Below, piece after piece: positions 17,492 through 26,605 of a stretch of DNA of 53,163 nucleotides. Source of the DNA: Phorcysia thermohydrogeniphila (lineage in GTDB: Bacteria; Aquificota; Aquificia; Desulfurobacteriales; Desulfurobacteriaceae); the NCBI RefSeq assembly GCF_004339575.1, contig NZ_SMFV01000007.1, positions 1 to 53,163 on the forward strand. Direction: 5' to 3'. Below the pieces are notes generated by a model. The model saw only the letters and a program-made list of their open reading frames with translations. It did no database searches and was not told the origin of the DNA. A program made the position numbers and the translations under genes. How positions within the stretch are numbered: position 1 is the first letter of the stretch; each line of letters starts with the position of its first letter.

Positions 17492-18814
17492 ATGCTTTCA
17501 AAGATAAGGAAAAATATGAGGGCCTTTAGCATTCCCCTCTGGATTGTGGCCGCCTCCTTCGTGGGGACGATTTTTTTAGTCTGGGGGAGAGGGTCAATCT
17601 CTGGACCTTCTGGGAACGAGGTTGCAACAGTCAACGGTAAAGGAATAGACTTTGTTGAGTTTAACAGAGAGTACAGCAGTCTCGTCAGGGAGCTTGAACA
17701 GCAGTTCGGTGAAAACTTCAGGAAGCTCTTTCCGGAAAAGGAGATAAAGCTTACGGCACTTCAGAGGTTAATAACAAGGGAGCTCCTTCTGCAGGCAGCA
17801 AAGGAGGAGGGAATAAAGGTAAGCGACTGGGCGGTTGCAAAGGAGATTATGGAATCTCCCCTCTTTAAAAAGGACGGAAAGTTCTCTAAGGAGCTCTACG
17901 AGGAGTTCCTCAAGGCCAACAGGCTCACAAAACACACCTTTGAGGAGATGGTAAGGGAAGACTTAACGATTCAAAAGCTCTTAGAAGTCATCAACCGTTC
18001 CCCTTCCGTTACGGAGTATGAGGTAAAGGAGCTCTACAAGGAGACCTTCGGGAAGAGGGACTTTTCCTTTAAGCTCTTCCCTGTAGACAGTTTTAAACCG
18101 GAAGTAACAGAAAAAGAGATAGAGGACTACTACAAGGCCCATAAGGGAGAATTCACAGAGAAGACCGGAGAGCAGTACTTTCTGATAAAAATTCCCAAGG
18201 GAGAAGAGGGAGCAAGCGATAGAGCAAAGGAGGCCTTTAGGTTAGCAAAGGGAGGAAAAAAAGAAGAGCTCCAAAAGTTTTCTCCAGAACCCGTTACAGA
18301 CAAAGAGCTGATAGAGAAAAAGTTTAAAAACAAGCCCTTCGGATTTTACAGCGATAGGGACAATTTCTACGTTTTCTTTAAGCAGGAAGGAGAAAAGGTT
18401 AAACCCTTAGAGTCAGTAAAAGAAGAAATAGCCAAAAAGTTAAAGACACAAAAAGCCCTAAAGCTTGCCAAGGAAGCTGCAACAGCTTTCCTCAAGGAGA
18501 ACAGAAGCTTAACAGAAAAGGTAGAGGGGTTAGACAAAGCTTCATTCTTTGAGAAGTTTAAACCTCTAAGTCCCGATGATGTTGATAAGCTCTTTGCCCT
18601 CCACAGTGGAGTGAAAATGGTTATTGTCCTTTCAGATGGTTACGGGGTCTTTGAACCTACTTCAGAGATAAGAGTTGACGGTTACGATAAGGAAAAGATG
18701 GAGCAGATTAAGGAGTTTATCCTTAACGTAAAACGTCAGAGCAACTACGCCAACTTTGTAAACCTTTTAAGGGAAAGAGCAACGATAAAGATTAATCAGG
18801 CACTATTTAAGTAG
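17492..18814 (+). CDS. PpiD/SurA-like membrane-anchored periplasmic chaperone
   Basis: A 440-residue protein with one N-terminal membrane anchor (FSIPLWIVAASFVGTIFLVW, about residues 12-31) and a SurA_N-like region: EVATVNGKGIDFVEFNREY, then EIKLTALQRLITRELLLQAA, about residues 43-180. That architecture matches PpiD, which helps outer-membrane and periplasmic proteins fold near the Sec exit. I do not see a clear parvulin signature in the second half, so isomerase activity is doubtful. The ATG follows GGAGG. It is the first gene of a long plus-strand run with yicC 12 bases downstream. Confidence 0.8.
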   Translation: MLSKIRKNMRAFSIPLWIVAASFVGTIFLVWGRGSISGPSGNEVATVNGKGIDFVEFNREYSSLVRELEQQFGENFRKLFPEKEIKLTALQRLITRELLLQAAKEEGIKVSDWAVAKEIMESPLFKKDGKFSKELYEEFLKANRLTKHTFEEMVREDLTIQKLLEVINRSPSVTEYEVKELYKETFGKRDFSFKLFPVDSFKPEVTEKEIEDYYKAHKGEFTEKTGEQYFLIKIPKGEEGASDRAKEAFRLAKGGKKEELQKFSPEPVTDKELIEKKFKNKPFGFYSDRDNFYVFFKQEGEKVKPLESVKEEIAKKLKTQKALKLAKEAATAFLKENRSLTEKVEGLDKASFFEKFKPLSPDDVDKLFALHSGVKMVIVLSDGYGVFEPTSEIRVDGYDKEKMEQIKEFILNVKRQSNYANFVNLLRERATIKINQALFK

Positions 18815-18826
18815 AAGAGGTGAACC

Positions 18827-19705
18827 TTGAAGAGCATGACCGGATACGGAAAGTGCGTTAAACGTAACGAGCTTATAGAGATATCCGTTGAAATTAAAAC
18901 CCTCAACGGAAAAGCCCTAAGAACACGTTTTTCCATACCGAGGATTTTTAATCCCTTTTTAAACGAGATAAACGCCCTTGTGTCAAAGTACATAAAGAGA
19001 GGAGACGTTGACCTCTACCTCTACTACAGGCTCTCACCGGACGTTACCGTTCCCATCTCCGTTAACTACGCTGAAGCCGTTAAGTACGTAAAGGCTGCCG
19101 AAAGGATTGGGGCTATTTCCGGGAGGGAAATTCAGGTTTCCCTTAAAGACCTCCTCTCAATTCCTGAGATTTTCGTTAAAGAGGAGCTTGAAGTAGAGCC
19201 ATTTAAAGAAATTCTCTTAGGAACTATTGAGTGCGCACTAAAAGAGCTTGATAGTGCAAGAAAAGCAGAGGGAGAAAAGCTTAAAAACTACTTCTTAGAA
19301 AGACTTGAGAGAATAGAGTCTACCCTTTTAGACCTTGAAAAGCAGGTTGAAGAGATAGAGGAGAAGCTCTTTCAAAAGTTAAAGGAAAAGGTTCAGAAAC
19401 TACTAAAGGGGGATGAGTTCCCCGAGGACTTCACAAAACGCCTTGAGCTTGAAGTTGCCTTTTTAGCCGAAAAGCAGGATGTTTCTGAGGAGATATCAAG
19501 GTTAAAGGCTCACATTTCCCGTTTTAGAGAACTTCTGAAATCAGAAGAACCGGTAGGTAAGACTCTTGACTTCTTGTGTCAAGAGATGCACAGGGAGATA
19601 AACACCCTCGGCAACAAGATAAAGGAGATTGACGTAACAGACCCAGTTATTGCCATAAAGACAGAGATAGCAAGGATAAAAGAGCAAGTTCAGAACGTTG
19701 AGTGA
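18827..19705 (+). CDS. YicC/YloC family endoribonuclease
   Basis: A 292-residue protein with the family hallmarks: an N-terminal KSMTGYG, EIKTLNGKALRTRFSIPR, and the C-terminal block EEISRLKAHISRFRELL, LDFLCQEMHREINTLGNKI and IKTEIARIKEQVQNVE. Characterised members are RNA endonucleases that affect sRNA stability. The start is TTG after AGAGGTGA, which gives the usual MKSMTG beginning. It ends in TGA eleven bases before gmk, the conserved yicC-gmk-rpoZ order. Confidence 0.93.
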   Translation: MKSMTGYGKCVKRNELIEISVEIKTLNGKALRTRFSIPRIFNPFLNEINALVSKYIKRGDVDLYLYYRLSPDVTVPISVNYAEAVKYVKAAERIGAISGREIQVSLKDLLSIPEIFVKEELEVEPFKEILLGTIECALKELDSARKAEGEKLKNYFLERLERIESTLLDLEKQVEEIEEKLFQKLKEKVQKLLKGDEFPEDFTKRLELEVAFLAEKQDVSEEISRLKAHISRFRELLKSEEPVGKTLDFLCQEMHREINTLGNKIKEIDVTDPVIAIKTEIARIKEQVQNVE

Positions 19706-19715
19706 GGAGAAAAAG

Positions 19716-20357
19716 ATGGGAAAGCAGAAAGGACTCCTCATAGTTATCTCAGCCCCTTCAGGAACGGGTAAAACTACCCTCTGCCATATGCTCCTTGAAG
19801 AGTTTCCAAACATGGAGTTCTCAATCTCATACACGACGAGGAAGCCAAGGCCGGGAGAGCTAAACGGCAGGGACTACTTCTTCGTTGACAGGGAAACCTT
19901 TGAGAGGATGATAGAGGAAGGGGACTTTTTGGAGTGGGCAGAGGTTTACGGGAACCTCTACGGAACATCAAAGAGCCAAGTTTTAAAAGCCTTAGAGGAA
20001 GGGAAGGACATTCTGCTTGACATAGACACTCAGGGAGCTCTCCAAGTTAAAAAGAACTTCCCAGAAGCCGTTCTCATCTTTATCCTTCCTCCTTCCCTTA
20101 AAGAGCTTGAGAGACGCCTCAGGAAGAGAGGAACTGACGACGAAGAGACTATAAAGAAAAGGTTACGGATAGCCCGTGAGGAGATAGGGAAAGCCCTTGA
20201 GTACGACTACATAGTCGTAAACGACATCTTAGAAGTTGCCTTTGAGAGGTTAAGGTCTATCATTACAGCCGAAAAGTGCAGGACCGATAGGCTATCGGGA
20301 GAAATTGAGAAGTTGGTGGAAGATAGGGAAATAGTAGAACTCATCCGTAAAGCTTAA
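19716..20357 (+). CDS. gmk: Guanylate kinase
   Basis: Phosphorylates GMP to GDP with ATP. P-loop SAPSGTGKTTL at about residues 13-23, the GMP-binding region SYTTRKPRPGELNGRDYFFV, and DIDTQGALQVKKNFP follow. It has 213 residues, the usual length. ATG is chosen because GGAG lies six bases upstream; an in-frame TTG 18 bases earlier overlaps the end of yicC. rpoZ follows after 15 bases. Confidence 0.97.
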   Translation: MGKQKGLLIVISAPSGTGKTTLCHMLLEEFPNMEFSISYTTRKPRPGELNGRDYFFVDRETFERMIEEGDFLEWAEVYGNLYGTSKSQVLKALEEGKDILLDIDTQGALQVKKNFPEAVLIFILPPSLKELERRLRKRGTDDEETIKKRLRIAREEIGKALEYDYIVVNDILEVAFERLRSIITAEKCRTDRLSGEIEKLVEDREIVELIRKA

Positions 20358-20372
20358 TTGAGGAGGTTGGAC

Positions 20373-20579
20373 ATGTCTAAGAGGATACCATTAGAGCCGG
20401 TAGTTGAGAAAATCGGGAACTACTACGAAACCGTCCACGTAGCAGCCAAGAGAGCAAGACACCTTTACACTATTGACTCTTACACTTTCGGCAAGGACGA
20501 AAAGGGTGAAGAGCACAAAAAGACAGTAATCGCCCTCATGGAGATTGCCGAAGGAAAAATCTGCTCAAAGAGAGAATAG
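20373..20579 (+). CDS. rpoZ: RNA polymerase omega subunit
   Basis: A 68-residue protein that helps assemble the beta' subunit of RNA polymerase. It starts MSKRIPLEPVVEKI and contains VHVAAKRARHLY and KKTVIALMEIAEGKI, as in omega proteins, in the standard location after gmk. GGAGG lies six bases before the ATG; an earlier in-frame TTG is part of that ribosome binding site. Two bases separate it from pyrK. Confidence 0.9.
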   Translation: MSKRIPLEPVVEKIGNYYETVHVAAKRARHLYTIDSYTFGKDEKGEEHKKTVIALMEIAEGKICSKRE

Positions 20580-20581
20580 TT

Positions 20582-21325
20582 ATGGAGTTTAGAGTAGTTG
20601 AGAACAGACACGTAACCGGAAGGGACTACCTGTTAACCGTTGAAGTTGACGAGAAGACACTCTCTAAGATAAAGCCCGGTCAGTTTGGAATGGTTCAGGT
20701 AAGGAGCTCTTTACAGCTTGACCCTCTCCTTCGCCGTCCCTTGGGCATTTTTGACGTTCGGGGTAACAACGTTTCATTTCTCTACAGGGTTTACGGTAGA
20801 GGAACTTCTCTCTTAACAGAGGTTAAAGATAGAGTCTCCATTCTGATGCCCTTGGGTAACTTCATTGAGGATGACGCAAGTAACTACCTATTTATCGCCG
20901 GCGGTATCGGTATAGGAGGAGTCTTCTTAGCTGCGAAACTCTTTAAACAGAAGGGAAAGAGGGTTAAGCTCCTCTACGGAGAGAGGACAAAGGAGACCCT
21001 TTCTGCCCTTCCCTTTATTGAGGATGCAGGAATTGACTGCACGGTTTACACAGAGGACGGAAGCTACGGTAAGACCGGATTTGTTACGGCAGAGCTTGAA
21101 GAGTATACCGACTACAGGTGGGTAGCCTGCGGCCCTACCCCGATGCTGAAAAAGGTTAAGGAAATAGCAGAAAGAATAGGAGTTGAGTGTTACCTATCTA
21201 TGGACAGGAGAATGGCCTGTGGTGTTGGCGCCTGTCTTGGGTGCACCGTAAAAACCACAAAGGGCTATAAAAGGTGCTGTGTTGAAGGTCCCATTTTTAA
21301 CGCTCAAGAGGTAGTTTTTGACTAA
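20582..21325 (+). CDS. pyrK: Dihydroorotate dehydrogenase electron-transfer subunit
   Basis: A 247-residue FAD and [2Fe-2S] protein of the ferredoxin reductase fold that passes electrons from dihydroorotate oxidation (PyrD) to NAD. FAD motif RRPLGIFDV at about residues 51-59, NAD-domain GGIGIGGVFLAAKL near 108-121, and the cluster ligands in MACGVGACLGC and RCCVEGP near the C-terminus. No pyrD lies in the window. It is spaced two bases from rpoZ and 68 from the Fe-S protein. SudB/HydG-type relatives share this fold, but the cysteine pattern fits PyrK. Confidence 0.88.
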   Translation: MEFRVVENRHVTGRDYLLTVEVDEKTLSKIKPGQFGMVQVRSSLQLDPLLRRPLGIFDVRGNNVSFLYRVYGRGTSLLTEVKDRVSILMPLGNFIEDDASNYLFIAGGIGIGGVFLAAKLFKQKGKRVKLLYGERTKETLSALPFIEDAGIDCTVYTEDGSYGKTGFVTAELEEYTDYRWVACGPTPMLKKVKEIAERIGVECYLSMDRRMACGVGACLGCTVKTTKGYKRCCVEGPIFNAQEVVFD

Positions 21326-21393
21326 CCTTCCCCTCCAAACATAAATTTGGAAGTTACCCTTTAAAGGTGGAATTTTTTCCTGCGGAGAAGTAA

Positions 21394-22626
21394 ATGGCCA
21401 AAGAGAAAATCCCCGGCGTAAGCAGAGAGCTCTTAGAAAAGTGCGTAAGGTGTGGTTCCTGTAGAACCGTCTGCCCCGTCTTTAACGTTACGAGGGAAGA
21501 GCCTTCTGTTGCAAGGGGAAAAATCTTCTTGGCCAACATGATAAACCAAGGGGTAGTGGAACTTGACAGGGAGGCTGCCCACTTTTTTAACCTGTGTACA
21601 ACCTGTTTAAGGTGCGCAGAAATTTGTCCCGTTATGGTTGACTATGAGAAGATAATAATCCCTGCCAGAAGCTTAGCCGTAGAGAAGTTCGGTCTATCCC
21701 CAGAGAAAAAGGCTGCAGTTAAGTTGTTTAGCCACAGGAAACTCCTTGAAACTGCCACTAAGCTCTCTGCTCCCTTTACCAAGTTACTCCCAAAGAGCTC
21801 CCAGAGCTCCCAGAACAGGCTACTCCCCTTTAAGATTCCAAAACTCGGCAAAGTTCTAATACCAGAGCCCAAAGCAAAACCTTTTAACGACAGAGATAAG
21901 TGGTTTAAGGCTGACAAAGAAAAAGGAAAAGTTGTTTTCTTTACAGGATGTATGTTTAACAACTTCTACACCCAGACGGCAGAGAACGTAGTGAAAGTAT
22001 TAAACGCCCTTGGATACTCCGTTTTTGTTCCAAAAGAACAAGGGTGCTGTGGAGCTCCAGCCCTCTTTTCTGGAGACCTAAAAACTTTTGAAAGGCTAAA
22101 AGAGGAAAACTTTAAAGTTTTTAAAGAACTAAAGGAAGATTTTGACTTTGCAGTAACGGCATGTGCAACCTGTGGACACGTTCTAAAGTCCTTCTACAAG
22201 AGCTTCCCGTACTCAGTTAAGGAGCTAATAGAGGTCCTATTTGAAAACATAGACAAAATTAAAGGATGGAAGTATCCACAACCCATAAAAGTAACTTGGC
22301 ATCACCCCTGCCACATCGTAAGGGGACAGAAGATACCGAGGAACTACCCGATTGACGTGCTTAAGGCCCTCCAAAACGTTAAGTTCATCAGCATGGAGGA
22401 AGCTGACAACTGCTGCGGTATGGGTGGTTCATTCAAACTCTCGTATCCAGAAATATCAAGAAAAATACAGCTCAAGAAAGCTAAGAACATAGAGGCCACA
22501 GCTGCCGACGCCGTCTCGACGGAGTGTCCCGGCTGCGTTATGAACATAGCAGAAGGTTTAGAAAGGGTGAGCTCCAAGGTAAAAGCTCTTCACATCGCGG
22601 ACCTCTTAGTAGAGTGTGAAAAGTAA
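21394..22626 (+). CDS. (Fe-S)-binding oxidoreductase subunit, GlcF/GlpC type
   Basis: A 410-residue cytoplasmic protein. It has two 4Fe-4S ferredoxin motifs near the N-terminus (CVRCGSCRTVCP about residues 17-28 and CTTCLRCAEICP about 70-81) and two CCG domains (CMFNNF...GCCGAP and HHPCHIVRG...NCCGMGG...ECPGC). The layout matches the iron-sulfur subunit of glycolate oxidase, glycerol-3-phosphate dehydrogenase GlpC and HdrD-like proteins. No flavin subunit is adjacent, so the substrate cannot be named. An AT-rich hairpin follows the gene. Confidence 0.88.
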   Translation: MAKEKIPGVSRELLEKCVRCGSCRTVCPVFNVTREEPSVARGKIFLANMINQGVVELDREAAHFFNLCTTCLRCAEICPVMVDYEKIIIPARSLAVEKFGLSPEKKAAVKLFSHRKLLETATKLSAPFTKLLPKSSQSSQNRLLPFKIPKLGKVLIPEPKAKPFNDRDKWFKADKEKGKVVFFTGCMFNNFYTQTAENVVKVLNALGYSVFVPKEQGCCGAPALFSGDLKTFERLKEENFKVFKELKEDFDFAVTACATCGHVLKSFYKSFPYSVKELIEVLFENIDKIKGWKYPQPIKVTWHHPCHIVRGQKIPRNYPIDVLKALQNVKFISMEEADNCCGMGGSFKLSYPEISRKIQLKKAKNIEATAADAVSTECPGCVMNIAEGLERVSSKVKALHIADLLVECEK

Positions 22627-22649
22627 AAGCAAAAGTAAAAAGCTCTTGG

Positions 22650-22677
22650 TTGAAAAAGCTTTAATTTTTTTTAAAAT
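22650..22677 (+). promoter_or_regulatory. Candidate leaderless promoter
   Basis: TTGAAA and TAAAAT boxes are separated by 16 bases, with the ATG of the lipoprotein gene only seven bases past the -10 box and no ribosome binding site. If used, the transcript would begin at or next to the ATG. The same bases partly form a weak AAAGCT/AGCTTT hairpin followed by a T-run that may terminate the upstream gene. Confidence 0.4.
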
Positions 22678-22683
22678 TTCTAC

Positions 22684-23196
22684 ATGGGCAGAAAAATCCT
22701 CTTAGCTACTCTAATAACAGGCCTTCTAAGCTTTGGCAGCTGTAGCAGCGACAACGATGTCTGCCTCCTCACGGATAGATGCTACTTTGCAGCTCCATTT
22801 GAAGCAAGTAAGTTCACCGGCTTCCTCACAAGGAAGTACCTTAAAGTCCACGTGGACATAGTTCAGGACAGGAATAGTCTTATAAAGTTCCTGAACTTGA
22901 GCCGTTACAACGCATTTATAACGGACACAGAAACCGCTAAGTTCATAACAGGAAACAATAACAAGTGGGTTCTCATATGCCGTATAGCTGTGAAAAGACC
23001 AGCTTCTCCTCTTAAAACCTACAGTATAGTCGTAAATAGCAACCTATTGCGCCACAAGGAGATTTTGATAAACTTAATTGAGAGCTGGAACCGTGGAGTA
23101 GACCTTCTGAAAGACCCTGCTGTCCAGAAAGTCATATTTAAAAACCTTAACATCCGGGCAGACGGCAAGCTTAAACTCGTCCACTGTACAGGTTGA
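22684..23196 (+). CDS. Substrate-binding-like lipoprotein
   Basis: A 170-residue exported protein: N-terminal signal MGRKILLATLITGLLSFGSC with a lipobox-like FGSC, so probably lipid-anchored outside the inner membrane. The rest resembles part of an SsuA/NMT1-type binding fold (YNAFITDTETAKFI, LIESWNRGVDLLKDPAVQKV), shorter than usual. No ribosome binding site precedes the ATG. It ends ...VHCTG and TGA, and the next frame continues without break into a membrane HD-GYP protein that lacks its own start. It may be that sensor's ligand-binding partner, or its N-terminal domain if the TGA is read through. Confidence 0.7.
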   Translation: MGRKILLATLITGLLSFGSCSSDNDVCLLTDRCYFAAPFEASKFTGFLTRKYLKVHVDIVQDRNSLIKFLNLSRYNAFITDTETAKFITGNNNKWVLICRIAVKRPASPLKTYSIVVNSNLLRHKEILINLIESWNRGVDLLKDPAVQKVIFKNLNIRADGKLKLVHCTG

Positions 23197-25329
23197 GGCT
23201 ATGGCCAGAGCCGGGGCATAGATAAGTACTGGCTTCTACTTATCTCCTCCACGGTCATATCAATATGCATCGGCCTTTTTAGTTACTTTATCACCCTCTC
23301 AATTACAGAAAAGCGATTTCTAACATCAACCATAGAAAGCGCCAATAATTACATTGAAGTCACAGCAACAGCCATCACCTCAAGTAAGGAAAAAACAAAA
23401 CTGAAGGAAATCCTTGAAAAAGCTCCTTACATTAAGGAAGTTTCCTTTGGCAAAAACAAAATTGGTTCTTTCTCTGTAGAGAAAAAGCTCCTATTTCCTG
23501 ACGGCCCGCTAAATGTCAAAGTTCTCCTAAATAAAGAGGTTATAAAGTCAAAGGCTTCTTCCGTTGCTAAGAACGTAGCTCTAACTGTATTTGCCGCAAC
23601 ACTCTTCCTTCAAATTCTTTTAATCCTACTAATAAGAAAGTTCTACCTCATTCCTCTCAAGAGGATACGACAGGACATAGATAAAATTCATAGCGGAAAA
23701 CTTCAGAAAGTTCCAGAAATTGGAAGGGACGAGTTTGGAAGGATAAGGAAAAGCATCAACCAGATGATAGACAGTATTCGTGAGAGGGACGAAAAAGCAG
23801 AAACAATATCCCAGTTCATTCAGTTACTTACTGTTGGTAAAGGTTTTAACGGCGAGTTCATCGAACTCATGAAAAAAACACTGGAAATTACAGGTACAGA
23901 CGGGGCAATCATAGGTGTTCTAAACGATAACAATAGGGACAAAGTAGAAATAAGGGTAATTACCCAAACTGAACATCGCACACTGGAAAGGAAGATTGTT
24001 GACCTCCAAGGAATAGAACCTTACATCCTTGAAATGGGAAAAGAAGTAGAAACAGCAAAAGAGGACATTCTATCAAGGGAAGAAAGAGGGCTTGGTATTA
24101 AATATTTCATAGGACTCCCCATGACGGTATTCTCAAGGACAATAGGTTACTGTATCTTCTTCAGGAAAAGCACCCAACCTCTTAACGAGGAAAACAAGAA
24201 GTTTATAAGGAACATAGCTAAAGCTATAGGAATTTCCGTTGAAACCAGAAATCTAATAGAGGAGCTCCGCAGAAAGTTAGAAAAGGAAGAAAGATTAACG
24301 GACACAATAATAAAAAGCCTTGTAAGGGGCATAGAGATAAGGGATTCATACACCCGCGGTCACTCCGAAAGGGTTGCGTACTACTCTAAGAGAATTGCTC
24401 AAGAAATGGGACTCCCTGAGGAAGAGGTCAGAAACATATACTTGGCAGGCCTCCTTCACGATATTGGAAAAATAGGTATCCCCGACAGCATACTCCTAAA
24501 ACCGGGAAAGCTTTCAGACAAAGAGTACGAAATAATCAAACTACATCCATTACTTAGCTATGAGCTCCTGAAAAACATTGAGCCACTAAAGGGAGCCCTT
24601 GACGGGATAAGGTACCACCACGAAAGGTGGGACGGTAGAGGTTACCCGAAAGGCCTTAAAGGTAGAGAGATTCCACTTGCAGCAAGAATAATAGCCGTTG
24701 CAGACTCTTACGATGCAATGACAAGCGAGAGAATCTACAGGAAAGGAAGGAGTAAGAAAGAGGCTATTAGCGAGATTATGGAAATGGCCGGGAAACTCTA
24801 CGACCCCGATGTTGTCTCTGCAGCTATTCCCATTCTGCTAAACGAAGAACCGAAGGAGCTCCGCGAGGACTACCTAAACGTAGAAACTGTAAAAGAAATC
24901 GAAGAGAGAAGACTTGACTACTTCCTGAGGGATTCCCTTACCGGCGTGTTCAACAGGAATGCTTTTGAGTACGTTTACACTCTCGTTAAAGAACAGCTAA
25001 GAGAGTTCAAGGCCTACTCTCTGGACATTGCAAAACTAAGGGAAATAAACATCAAAAACGGTTGGAGCGAGGGGGACAAGTTACTCAAAGGAGTAGTCTC
25101 ACTACTTGAAAAGGAAGTTCAACCAAACTACATAGTCAGGTACTCTGGCGACAACTTCATCTTCTTCGTTCCAACCTCAAAGCCAGACAGTGAAATCGTA
25201 GAAAAAATAAAGGAGATTGAAAAAACCTTAGGTGTTTCCCTTATCCTCGTCAAGCTCAAAAACACAAATAACGTTGAAAAACTAAAAGTTGAGCTTACAG
25301 AGCTGGAGTTCAACCCTCCCATCAACTAA
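23197..25329 (+). CDS. Membrane sensor with HAMP, GAF, HD-GYP and degenerate GGDEF domains; start unclear
   Basis: A likely cyclic-di-GMP phosphodiesterase. In order: span WLLLISSTVISICIGLFSYF, an extracytoplasmic segment, span VALTVFAATLFLQILLILLI, HAMP, GAF (about 23800-24240), HD-GYP with HSERVAYY, HDIGK, HHERWDGRGYP and ADSYDAMTSER, and a C-terminal GGDEF-like domain reading RYSGDNFIFF, without an intact GGDEF motif. From 23197 to 23763 the frame has no ATG, GTG or TTG. It is in the same frame as the lipoprotein, separated only by TGA 23194-23196. One extra G in GGGG at 23213-23216 would instead join it to the ATG at 23201. The first ordinary in-frame start, at 23764, would lose both spans. 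Confidence 0.75.
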   Translation, partial: GYGQSRGIDKYWLLLISSTVISICIGLFSYFITLSITEKRFLTSTIESANNYIEVTATAITSSKEKTKLKEILEKAPYIKEVSFGKNKIGSFSVEKKLLFPDGPLNVKVLLNKEVIKSKASSVAKNVALTVFAATLFLQILLILLIRKFYLIPLKRIRQDIDKIHSGKLQKVPEIGRDEFGRIRKSINQMIDSIRERDEKAETISQFIQLLTVGKGFNGEFIELMKKTLEITGTDGAIIGVLNDNNRDKVEIRVITQTEHRTLERKIVDLQGIEPYILEMGKEVETAKEDILSREERGLGIKYFIGLPMTVFSRTIGYCIFFRKSTQPLNEENKKFIRNIAKAIGISVETRNLIEELRRKLEKEERLTDTIIKSLVRGIEIRDSYTRGHSERVAYYSKRIAQEMGLPEEEVRNIYLAGLLHDIGKIGIPDSILLKPGKLSDKEYEIIKLHPLLSYELLKNIEPLKGALDGIRYHHERWDGRGYPKGLKGREIPLAARIIAVADSYDAMTSERIYRKGRSKKEAISEIMEMAGKLYDPDVVSAAIPILLNEEPKELREDYLNVETVKEIEERRLDYFLRDSLTGVFNRNAFEYVYTLVKEQLREFKAYSLDIAKLREINIKNGWSEGDKLLKGVVSLLEKEVQPNYIVRYSGDNFIFFVPTSKPDSEIVEKIKEIEKTLGVSLILVKLKNTNNVEKLKVELTELEFNPPIN

Positions 25330-25415
25330 AGAGCCACTTGACTTTTTAATTCCCGTTAAATTTTTGTAAAAATTTTGTTAAAATCATTGGCAACTTAAAA
25401 GGCGGGAGGAAGAGG

Positions 25416-26585
25416 ATGAAGATACACGAGTACCAAGCAAAAGAAATCTTTAAGAAGTACGGACTCCCGGTTCCTAAGGGTATCGTAGCCCACAACGCTC
25501 AGGAAGCTGAGCAGGCTGCAAAGGAACTCGGTACACCGGTAGTCGTTGTAAAGGCTCAGGTTCACGCAGGTGGTAGGGGCAAAGCTGGTGGCGTTAAACT
25601 TGCAAAGTCCCCAGAGGAAGCCGGACAGATAGCAGCTCAAATGATAGGAAGCCGCCTTAAAACCTATCAGAACCCAGAGGGCCTTCCTATAAACTGTGTC
25701 CTTGTTGAGGCCGGCGTAAACATAGACAAGGAGTTCTACGTTGGTCTAACCCTTGACAGGGAAGTTTCAAGGCCAGTCCTTATGGTATCAGCGGCTGGTG
25801 GAATGGAAATAGAGGAAATAGCGAAAACAAACCCCGAACTCATCATCAAGGAACACGTAGACCCTGCCATAGGACTCCTTCCTTACCAAGCAAGGAAAAT
25901 CGCTTACAAGGTCGGAATAACGGATAAAAAGCTTCTCTCCCAGTTCGTTAAAATCGCAATGACCCTCTCAAAGATGTACTTTGAACTTGACGCTTCCCTC
26001 ATTGAAATAAACCCACTCGTTCAGACAAAGGAAGGAGAGTTTATCTGTCTTGACGCAAAGATAGACTTTGACGACAACGCTCTCTTTAGACATCCCGACA
26101 TTCAGGAGCTTGAAGATACAACCCAGATTGACCCACTTGAGCTTGAAGCTCAGAAGTGGAACCTCAACTACGTTAAGCTCAACGGAAATATCGGATGTAT
26201 GGTTAATGGTGCAGGCCTTGCAATGGCCACAATGGACACAATTAAGTACTACGGTGGAGAGCCTGCCAACTTCTTAGATGTTGGTGGAACCGCAACTGTA
26301 GAGAGGGTTGCAGCTGCATTTAAGCTACTCCTTTCCGATCCCAACGTTAAAGCAATATTCGTCAACATCTTCGGTGGAATCGTTAGGTGCGATAGGATTG
26401 CCGGAGGAATTATTGAAGCTGCAAAGCAGGTTGAGCTTGACAGGCCTTTAATCGTAAGGCTTGAAGGAACAAACGTTGAGCTCGGTAGGAAGATGCTTGA
26501 GGAGAGTGGTCTCAACATAATTCCAGCTAAGGATATGGCAGACGGAGCTCAGAAGGCCGTAAAAGCTGCAAAAGGTGAACTTTAA
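25416..26585 (+). CDS. sucC: Succinyl-CoA synthetase, beta subunit
   Basis: A 389-residue ADP-forming beta subunit with an N-terminal ATP-grasp domain ([40 protein letters not shown]) and the C-terminal [20 protein letters not shown] and [13 protein letters not shown]. It couples ATP to succinyl-CoA formation, which runs in the biosynthetic direction in the reverse TCA cycle; the kor genes immediately downstream support that reading. GGGAGGAAGAGG precedes the ATG. First gene of the sucCD-korDABC run. Confidence 0.97.
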   Translation: MKIHEYQAKEIFKKYGLPVPKGIVAHNAQEAEQAAKELGTPVVVVKAQVHAGGRGKAGGVKLAKSPEEAGQIAAQMIGSRLKTYQNPEGLPINCVLVEAGVNIDKEFYVGLTLDREVSRPVLMVSAAGGMEIEEIAKTNPELIIKEHVDPAIGLLPYQARKIAYKVGITDKKLLSQFVKIAMTLSKMYFELDASLIEINPLVQTKEGEFICLDAKIDFDDNALFRHPDIQELEDTTQIDPLELEAQKWNLNYVKLNGNIGCMVNGAGLAMATMDTIKYYGGEPANFLDVGGTATVERVAAAFKLLLSDPNVKAIFVNIFGGIVRCDRIAGGIIEAAKQVELDRPLIVRLEGTNVELGRKMLEESGLNIIPAKDMADGAQKAVKAAKGEL

Positions 26586-26605
26586 AAAAGGAGAGGGAGG
26601 AAGAG

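Noticed and set aside
23197-23230. SECIS element after the TGA of the binding lipoprotein
   Set aside because: CUAUG/CAUAG can pair, but the loop begins only about 10 bases after the TGA, closer than known bacterial elements; the one-base indel explanation is simpler.
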